Source: JBEVJK01 sp963791325
GTDB lineage: Bacteria > Pseudomonadota > Alphaproteobacteria > Rhizobiales > Rhizobiaceae
NCBI GenBank assembly: GCA_963791325.1
Contig: CAWBRU010000021.1
Location: forward strand, 124,001 to 188,000
Reading direction: 5' to 3'
Length of the DNA stretch: 64,000 nucleotides
Positions 57,355-64,000 of the stretch are shown here, one piece after another (position 1 is the stretch's first letter; each line of letters opens with the position of its first letter). Position numbers and translations under genes: made by a program. The notes beneath the pieces are model-generated. The model was not told the DNA's origin. It searched no databases and worked only from the letters and a program-made list of their open reading frames with translations.

Positions 57355-57391
57355 TGTCAGCCTCCGACTCGGCGCTTGTGCGCGCGCCTCC

Positions 57392-57409
57392 AATATGTAT
57401 ATACATATT
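57392..57409. promoter_or_regulatory. Predicted HutC operator
   Basis: AATATGTATATACATATT is a perfect 18-bp palindrome around the TGTATATACA core typical of HutC sites. It lies between the starts of hutF (57354, minus) and hutI (57440, plus), where it can control both operons. Confidence 0.85.
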
Positions 57410-57439
57410 AAGACCAAGCAGACAATGGGAAGGCGATTG

Positions 57440-58672
57440 ATGGCGGCCGGCGGCCCCTCGGCAGGCGCAAAGGTGTGGCGCAATGCGCGCCTTGCGACCC
57501 TTGGCGTGCACGATACGCACCTCGGAATGGTCGAAACCGGAGCGGTTGCGGTCGATTCCGGACGGATCGTCTACGCCGGTCCGGAAGCCGGGCTGCCGGC
57601 TGCCTTTGCCGCGGCGGACGGCGAGGACTGCGGCGGGCGGCTGATCACTCCCGGCCTGGTCGACTGCCACACCCATCTCGTCTATGCCGGCAACCGCGCC
57701 AACGAGTTCGAGATGCGGCTTGACGGCGCGACCTACGAGGCGATTGCACGGGCGGGCGGCGGCATCGTCTCCTCGGTCCGGGCGCTGCGCCAGGCGAGCG
57801 AGGCCGAGCTCGTCGCGCAGTCGCTGCCGCGGCTCGACGCGCTGATTGCCGAGGGCGCGACCACCGTCGAGATCAAGTCCGGCTACGGGCTCGACCTCGA
57901 CAATGAGCTGAAGGCGCTCCGCGCCGCCCGGCAGCTGGCCACGCTGCGTCCGGTGACGATCCGCACCAGCTTCCTCGGCGCCCATGCGCTGCCGCCTGAG
58001 GCGGCCGCCGACCGTGCCGGCCATGTCAAGAAGTTAGCCGGCGAAATGGTGCCTGCCGCCGCTGCCGCCGGCCTGGCCGATGCGGTCGACGGGTTCTGCG
58101 AGACCATCGCCTTCACGCCGGCGGAGATCGCCGCGGTGTTCGTCGCGGCGCAGGCTCTTGGTCTGCCGGTCAAGCTGCATGCCGACCAGCTATCGGATCT
58201 CGGCGGCGCGGCGCTGGCGGCCCGCTTCGGGGCGCTGTCGGCCGATCATCTGGAATATGCCAACGAAGACGGCGTCGCGGCCATGGCAGCGGCCGGAACG
58301 GTCGCGGTGCTGCTTCCCGGCGCCTTCTATTTCTGCGCGAGACCCAAAAGCCGCCGGTGGCGCTGTTCCGGCGGCACGGTGTGCCGATGGCGATCGCGAC
58401 CGACTGCAATCCGGGCACTTCGCCGCTCACCTCGCTGCTGCTGACCATGAACATGGCCGCGACGCTGTTCGGCATGACGGTGGCGGAATGCCTCGCGCGG
58501 CGTCACCCGGGAAGGCGCCCGGGCGCTCGGCCTGCTCGCCGAGACCGGGACGCTGGAAGCCGGCAAAGGGCGCGATCTGGCGATCTGGGACGTCGCGTCG
58601 CCGGCCGAGCTGGTCTACCGCATCGGCTTCAACCCGCTCCATCGGCGGGTCTGGCGGGGAACGACGGCATGA
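57440..58672 (+). CDS. hutI: Imidazolonepropionase, two compensating frameshifts
   Basis: HutI opens the ring of imidazolone-5-propionate to formiminoglutamate. Metal motifs VDCHTHLVYAGNR and KLHADQLSDLGG are intact, and the ATG at 57440 follows GGGAAGG. A missing C near 58334 (expected FLRETQKPP) and an extra base near 58497 (expected GVTREGARALGLL) cancel out. Total length is a multiple of three: 410 residues, normal. Stop overlaps the hutH ATG. Activity would be lost only if the shifts are real. Confidence 0.9.
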
Positions 58673-60223
58673 GCCGGCTTCTGCTCAAGCCGGGCGAGGC
58701 GCGGCTCGCCGACTGGCGCGCGATCTATCGCGGCGCCGTGCCGCGCGCTCGACCCGGCCTGGCAGGCCCGGTCGGGCCGAGCGCCGCGGCGGTCGGCCAC
58801 GATCGTCGCGCGCGGCGAGCCCGTCTACGGCATCAACACCGGCTTCGGCAAGCTGGCCAGCGTGCGCATCGCGGCCGGCGACCTTGCCACGCTGCAGCGC
58901 AACATCGTGCTCAGCCATGCCGCCGGCGTCGGCGAGCCGATGCCGACGTCCGGTCGCGCGGCTGATGATGGCGTTGAAGCTCGCCAGCCTCGCCCAAGGC
59001 GCCTCCGGCATCGCGCCTGCCACGTTGGCGCTGCTGGAAGCCATGCTGGCGAAGGGCATCATCCCCGTCGTTCCTGCGCAAGGCTCGGTCGGCGCATCGG
59101 GCGATCTTGCCCCGCTCGCGCATATGACGGCGGCGATGATCGGGCGTCGGCGAGCTCTTACGTCCGACGGCGCGCGTATGGCCGCCGCCAAGGCGCTCGC
59201 GGCTGCCGGGCTCAAGCCGGTTGCTGCTCGGCCCGAAGGAAGGTCTGGCGCTGCTCAACGGCACGCAATTCTCGACGCGCCTATGCACTTGCCGGGCTGT
59301 TCGACGCGGAGAGGCTGTTTCAGGCCGCGCTGGTCACCGGAGCGCTCTCGACCGACGCCGCCCGCGGCTCCGACGCGCCGTTCGATCCGCGCATCCACGC
59401 GCTGCGGCGCCATCGCGGCCAGATCGAGACGGCGGCGGCGCTGCGCGCGCTGATGGAGCGGCAGCCGCCATCCGCGACTCGCACCGCATCGGCGACGAGC
59501 GCGTGCAGGACCCGTATTGCCTGCGCTGCCAACCGCAGGTGATGGGCGCGGTGCTCGACGTGCTGCGCCAGGCCGCGGCTCACGCTCGACCACCGAGGCC
59601 AATGGCGTCTCGGACAATCCGCTGATCTTCGCCGAGAACGGACGAAGCGCTGTCGGGCGGCAATTTCCACGCCGAGCCGGTCGCGTTCGCGGCCGACATG
59701 ATCGCCATGGCGGTGTGCGAGATCGGGTCGCTCGCCGAGCGACGCATCGCCATGCTGGTCGACCCGGCGCTGTCCGGCCTGCCGGCCTTTCTGACGCCCA
59801 AGCCCGGGCTGAACTCCGGGCTTCATGATCCCGCAGGTGACGGCGGCCGCTCTGGTGTCGGAGAACAAGCAGCGCGCCTACCCGGCCAGCGTCGATTCGA
59901 TCCCGACCTCGGCCAATCAGGAGGATCACGTGTCGATGGCCGCGCACGGCAGCCCGGCGGCTGGGCTGGAAATGGTCGACAATGCCGTCGGCGTGCTGGC
60001 GATCGAACTGCTGGCCGCGGCGCAGGGCTGCGACTTCCACGCGCCGCTGCGCTCCAGCCCGCCGCTGGAGGCAGTGCGCGCGCCTGCTGCGCGCCGACGT
60101 GCCGCACCTCGAGCGACGATCGGCATCTCGCTCCCGACATCGAGGCGGCGATCGCGCTGGTCCGCGGAGCGGCGCTGCTGACGCGCCGCGGCTGCCCTGC
60201 GCTCGATCTGGAGCCGGCCATGA
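58669..60223 (+). pseudogene. hutH: Histidine ammonia-lyase, many frameshifts
   Basis: HutH deaminates histidine to urocanate. The MIO-forming sequence GSVGASGDLAPLAHM is intact, as are YGINTGFGKLASVRIAAGDL, GLALLNGTQFST, SNQ-region SIPTSANQEDHVSMAAHG and EMVDNAVGVLAIELLAAAQG, but they fall in different frames. I count at least twelve single-base events between 58740 and 60200, mostly insertions, with the amino-acid sense preserved between them. The start overlaps hutI (ATGA); the end probably overlaps hutG. Sequence error is more likely than decay. Confidence 0.85.
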
Positions 60224-61047
60224 CGTGGCCGCCATGGCTGACCGTCCGCCAGGCGATCGGCCCCGCTTCTCGTCAGTCTTCCGCATACCGGCACCGAGCT
60301 TGCTGGAGCATCGAGCCCAGCCTGCGTGTCGCGCTGGCTCGGCCAGCGCGACAGCGACTGGTGGATCGACCGGCTCTATGACTTCGTCGCCGAGCTCGGC
60401 GCCACGATCATCCATACGGCGGTCTCGCGCACGGTCATCGACGTGCAATCGCGATCCGTCGGGCGCCTCGCTCTATCCGGGCCAGGCGACGACCGGCCTG
60501 TGCCCGACCGAGACGTTCGACGGCGAGCCGCTCTACCGTCCGGCCGGAACGGACCCGGCCGAGATCGCCGCCGCAGGCGCGCGCTATTTCGACCCCTATC
60601 ACGCGGCGATCGCGGCCGAGATCGCGCGGCTGAGCAATCCACCCGACCGTCGTGCTCTACGACTGCCATTCGATCCGTTCGGTCATTCCCGCGGCTGTTC
60701 GACGGCGAGCTTGCCGGTCTTCAATCTCGGCACCAACAACGGGGCAAGCGCCGATCCCGCGCTGCAGGACGATCGGTGCCGGCCGATCGCGCGCGACCGG
60801 CGAGAGCCACGTCGTCAACGGCCGCTTCACGCGGCGGCTGGATCACCCGGCACTACGGTCGATCCGGCGCAACGGCGTGCATGCGCTGCAGATGGAACTC
60901 GCCGATGCGCGGCTATCTGCGTGAGCCACTCGGCCCGGTCGACCAAGCACTTGGCCGCCGCCGTACGATGCCCGGTTCGCGGCGCCGATGCACGCCGCGC
61001 TGCGCCGCATCCTCGAGGCGACGCTCGCCTGGGCAGCACGCCCTTGA
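60220..61047 (+). pseudogene. hutG: N-formylglutamate amidohydrolase, frameshifted
   Basis: Readable pieces MTWPPWLTVRQ, QRDSDWWIDRLYDFVAELGA, SLYPGQATTGLCPTETFDGE, LYDCHSIRSVIP and VNGRFTRR belong to the N-formylglutamate deformylase family, which releases glutamate and formate after HutF. Frames change several times between 60260 and 60980. Total length is a multiple of three (275 residues), so the shifts balance. Place between hutH and hutU and the presence of hutF support the role. Confidence 0.82.
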
Positions 61048-61077
61048 GCCGCGACCCGGCCATGCGAAGGGACCGCG

Positions 61078-62762
61078 ATGACGACACTTGACCCGCCTCG
61101 ACAACTAGCCGCGTCATCCGCGCCGCCACCGGCACGACGCTGTCGGCCAAGAGCTGGCTGACCGAAGCACCGTTGCGGATGCTGATGAACAATCTCGACC
61201 CGGCGTCGCCGAGCGGCCGGAGGAACTGGTGGTCTATGGCGGCATCGGCCGGGCCGCGCGCGACTGGGAGAGCTTCGATCGGATCGTCGGCGACGCTCAC
61301 GCGGCTCGAGGGCGATCAGACCCTGCTCGTCCAGTCGGGCAAGCCGGTCGGCGTGTTCCGCACCCATGCCGATGCGCCGCGGGTGCTGATCGCCAACTCC
61401 AACCTGGTGCCGCACTGGGCGACCTGGGAGCATTTCAACGAGCTCGATCGCAAGGGCCTGATGATGTACGGCCAGATGACGGCAGGGTCGCTGGATCTAT
61501 ATCGGCACCCAGGGCATCGTGCAGGGCACCTACGAGACCTTCGTCGAGGTCGGCCGCCAGCACTATGGCGGCGACCTCGGCGGCCGCTGGATCCTGACCG
61601 CCGGCCTCGGCGGCATGGGCGGCGCGCAGCCGCTCGCGGCAACCATGGCCGGCGCTTCCTGCCTGGCCGTCGAATGCCAGCCGAGCCGCATCGAGATGCG
61701 GCTCAAGACCGGCTATCTCGACGTCGAGGCGCGCCGACCTCGACGAGGCCCTGGCGATCGTTCGGCAGGCGTGCCGAGCCAGGCAGCCCCGTGTCGGTGG
61801 CGCCTGCTCGGCAACGCGGCGGACATCTTTCCCGAACTGGTCCGCCGTGGCGTCCGGCCCGACGCGCGTCACCGACCAGACGTCCGCCCACGATCCGGTC
61901 AACGGCTATCTGCCGAAGGGCTGGACGGTGGCCGAGTGGGAGGAGCGGCGCGAGCGGGACCCGAAGGCGGTGGAGAAGGCAGCCACGGCGTCGATGGCGA
62001 TACACGTCCGCGCGATGCTCGATTTCCACCGGATGGGCGTGCCGACGGTCGACTACGGCAACAACATCCGCCAGATGGCGCAAGGACGAGGGCGTCGCCG
62101 ACGCCTTCGACTTTCCGGGCTTCGTGCCGGCCTATATCCGCCCGCTGTTCTGCCGCGGCGTCGGTCCGTTCCGCTGGGCGGCCCTGTCGGGCGACCCCGA
62201 GGACATCTACCGCACCGACGCCAAGGTGAAGGAGCTGCTGCCGGACGATGCGCATCTGCACAACTGGCTCGACATGGCCGGCGAGCGCATCCACTTCCAG
62301 GGCCTGCCCGCGCGGATCTGCTGGGTCGGCCTCGGCGACCGGCACCGGCTGGGCCTGGCCTTCAACGAGATGGTCGCCTCCGGCGAGCTGAAGGCGCCGG
62401 TCGTGATCGGCCGCGACCATCTCGATTCGGGCTCAGTCGCCTCGCCGAACCGCGAGACCGAGGCGATGCAGGATGGCTCGGATGCCGTGTCCGACTGGCC
62501 GCTGCTCAACGCCTTGCTCAACTGCGCCTCGGGCGCAACCTGGGTGTCGCTGCATCATGGCGGCGGGGTCGGCATGGGCTACTCGCAGCACGCCGGCATG
62601 GTGATCGTCTGCGACGGCACCGAGGCCGCGGCTAGCCGCATCGCGCGGGTGCTGTGGAACGATCCCGCCACCGGGGTGATGCGCCACGCCGACGCCGGCT
62701 ACGAGATCGCGCTCGACTGCGCCCGCGCGAACCAGCTCGATCTGCCGGGAATTCTCGCCTGA
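61078..62762 (+). pseudogene. hutU: Urocanate hydratase, frameshifted in the first 1 kb
   Basis: HutU converts urocanate to imidazolonepropionate. From about 62085 to the stop the frame is clean (DEGVADAFDFPGFVPAYIRP ... HHGGGVGMGYSQHAGMVIVC). Before that, family motifs such as QTLLVQSGKPVGVFRTHADA, GGRWILTAGLGGMGGAQPLA and TDQTSAHDPVNGYLPKGWTV lie in alternating frames, with the last shift at about 62082. The clean 3' half against the broken 5' part suggests a local sequence-quality problem. Confidence 0.88.
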
Positions 62763-62778
62763 GCTTCCGGTCCGTCGC

Positions 62779-64000
62779 TCAAATCATCCGGTCGATGGCG
62801 CGGCGATCCTCGTGCATCTTGAGGAAGATGCGGTAGTCGCGGTCGTAGCGGGCGCGCCCGGCCGGATCGGGATGGCGGGCGCGGCCGCCCTGCTGCATTG
62901 CCGCGCAAGCCGAAGGCAAGCCGGCAAACAATCCCGACGCGGCGGCAGCCACCATGCCGGTGCCGAGCAGCACCGCGTCGGCGGCCGCCGGTTCGATCAC
63001 CGTGCAGCCGGTGGCATCGGCATAGAGCTCCATCAGCAGCGGGTTCTTGGTGTGGCCTCCGGTGACGTGCAGGGTGTCGATCGCATAGCCCTTCGCCGCC
63101 TGCGCATCGAGGATGTGCCTGACGCCGAGCGCGATTGCTACGCAGGTGCGCCAATAGAGCCGGCAGAGGCTGTCGAACGAGGCATCCAGCGACAGCCCGC
63201 TGATCACGCCGAGCGCACGCGGATCGGCGAGCGGTGAGCGGTTGCCGTTGAAATCCGGCAGCACGTGGAGGCGCTCGGCGAAGCCGGCGCCTTCGGCTGC
63301 CCTGAGTTCGGCGATCCTGGCGACGATCTGCGCGTGCTCGGCCGGACTTGCCCGGCCGGCCGCGCCATGCCACTCGATCAAATGGTCGAGCAGCGCTCCG
63401 GTCGCCGACTGGCCGCCCTCGTTGAGCCAAAGCGCCGGCAGGACCGCGCCGAAATAGGGCCCCCAGACGCCGGGTACCGGCCGCGGCTCGGCAGACAGCG
63501 CCATGGTACAGGTCGAGGTGCCGCCGATCAGCCCGAGATGCCGGTCGATTCCGGCCGGATCCTCGGCAAAGCTGCCGAGCACGCCGAGCGCCCCAGCATG
63601 GGCATCGATCAGCCCGACCCCGACCCGGCAGCCCGTGGTCAGGCCAAGCGCCTCCGCGGCCTCTTTCGTCAGCGGGCCGAGATCGGCTGCGATCGGGCTG
63701 GCCTTGGCCGGCAGGCGGCCCTTCTCCAACATATCGGCCAGTCCGACGCCGGCAAAGAAATCGGCCTGCCAGCTGGTCTCCTCATGGGCCAGGTAGGTCC
63801 ATTTGCAGGTGAGCGTGCATTGCGACCGGGCGAGCGCGCCGGATGCCTTCCAGGTCAGGAAATCGGCGAGATCGAAAAACAGTCCGGCCCCGCCCCAGCT
63901 TTCCGGCAGATGCCGCTTCAGCCACATCAGCTTGGGCGTCTCCATTTCCGGCGACATCACGCCGCCGATGAAGTCGAGCACGCGGTGGCCGGTCGCCGTG
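62779..64000 (-). CDS. FGGY-family carbohydrate kinase (5' end outside window)
   Basis: The visible 406 residues hold the C-terminal part of a FGGY kinase: LIDAHAGALGVLGS, GLIGGTSTCTMALSAEPRPV, LPDFNGNRSPLADPRALGVI and VTGGHTKNPLLMELYADATG (ATP site). It resembles the YpCarbK/ribulokinase-like branch of pentulose kinases that phosphorylate ribulose or a related ketose. It converges on hutU with only 16 bp between stops. The substrate cannot be fixed from sequence. Confidence 0.88.
   Translation of the reverse strand, partial: TATGHRVLDFIGGVMSPEMETPKLMWLKRHLPESWGGAGLFFDLADFLTWKASGALARSQCTLTCKWTYLAHEETSWQADFFAGVGLADMLEKGRLPAKASPIAADLGPLTKEAAEALGLTTGCRVGVGLIDAHAGALGVLGSFAEDPAGIDRHLGLIGGTSTCTMALSAEPRPVPGVWGPYFGAVLPALWLNEGGQSATGALLDHLIEWHGAAGRASPAEHAQIVARIAELRAAEGAGFAERLHVLPDFNGNRSPLADPRALGVISGLSLDASFDSLCRLYWRTCVAIALGVRHILDAQAAKGYAIDTLHVTGGHTKNPLLMELYADATGCTVIEPAAADAVLLGTGMVAAAASGLFAGLPSACAAMQQGGRARHPDPAGRARYDRDYRIFLKMHEDRRAIDRMI

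Noticed and set aside
58669..62085. Programmed frameshifting as an explanation of the hut frames
   Set aside because: Shifts are too many, have no common slippery motif and occur in both directions.

Overview
The window looks like the chromosome of a high-GC alphaproteobacterium, probably of the order Hyphomicrobiales. The evidence is very high GC in third codon positions, a homogentisate route for tyrosine, a histidine-utilisation cluster that uses the HutF/HutG branch, a Zur-type Fur protein divergent from an AztABC-like zinc transporter, and a c-di-GMP GGDEF-EAL protein. No rRNA, tRNA or CRISPR array was recognised.

Layout. (1) 1-2130: backbone, with the 5' part of mutL (minus strand) and a small secreted protein gene. 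(2) 2102-36388: a genomic island of about 34 kb. It is bounded by a perfect 33-bp direct repeat that contains the last codons and the stop of the secreted-protein gene, and a P4-type tyrosine integrase sits just inside the left repeat. The left half of the island is a decayed phage-like replication and packaging module: excisionase-like HTH protein, SF2 helicase, MT-A70 methylase remnant, Toprim primase, a helicase-like protein with four spaced cysteines, terminase small subunit and many small genes. It is invaded by nested insertion sequences. The middle holds a MerR-type regulator with a VIT/VWA protein, a divergent metK remnant and several secreted or membrane small proteins. The right half carries the most interesting cargo: a tight five-gene operon (33874 to 28239, minus strand) encoding an enterochelin-esterase-like hydrolase, two ATP-grasp proteins, a second alpha/beta hydrolase and a GCS2/YbdK carboxylate-amine ligase. 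A lipoprotein and a secreted ClpP-fold protein follow. (3) 36389-64000: backbone catabolism and homeostasis. It contains pcaD-like lactonase and a fatty-acid oxidation multifunctional enzyme; a persulfide dioxygenase-like MBL protein with a DUF442 partner; an Lrp regulator divergent from hppD; hmgA-fahA-DinB; kbl-tdh; glutaryl-CoA dehydrogenase; a GGDEF-EAL protein; queF; aztABC with zur; hutC-hutF divergent from hutI-hutH-hutG-hutU; and an FGGY kinase cut by the window edge.

How the genes work together. Tyrosine is degraded through 4-hydroxyphenylpyruvate, homogentisate and fumarylacetoacetate. Threonine goes through Tdh and Kbl, and histidine through HutH, HutU, HutI, HutF and HutG. The operon around the two ATP-grasp proteins has the composition expected for ribosome-independent synthesis of a small peptide or amide.

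Quality note. Many otherwise well-conserved genes carry single-base frameshifts (kbl, hppD, queF, one ATP-grasp gene), and 58.3-62.1 kb has one every 50-150 bases. In the backbone I read these as likely sequence errors. In the island, true decay (IS insertions, lost start codons, truncations) is also present.
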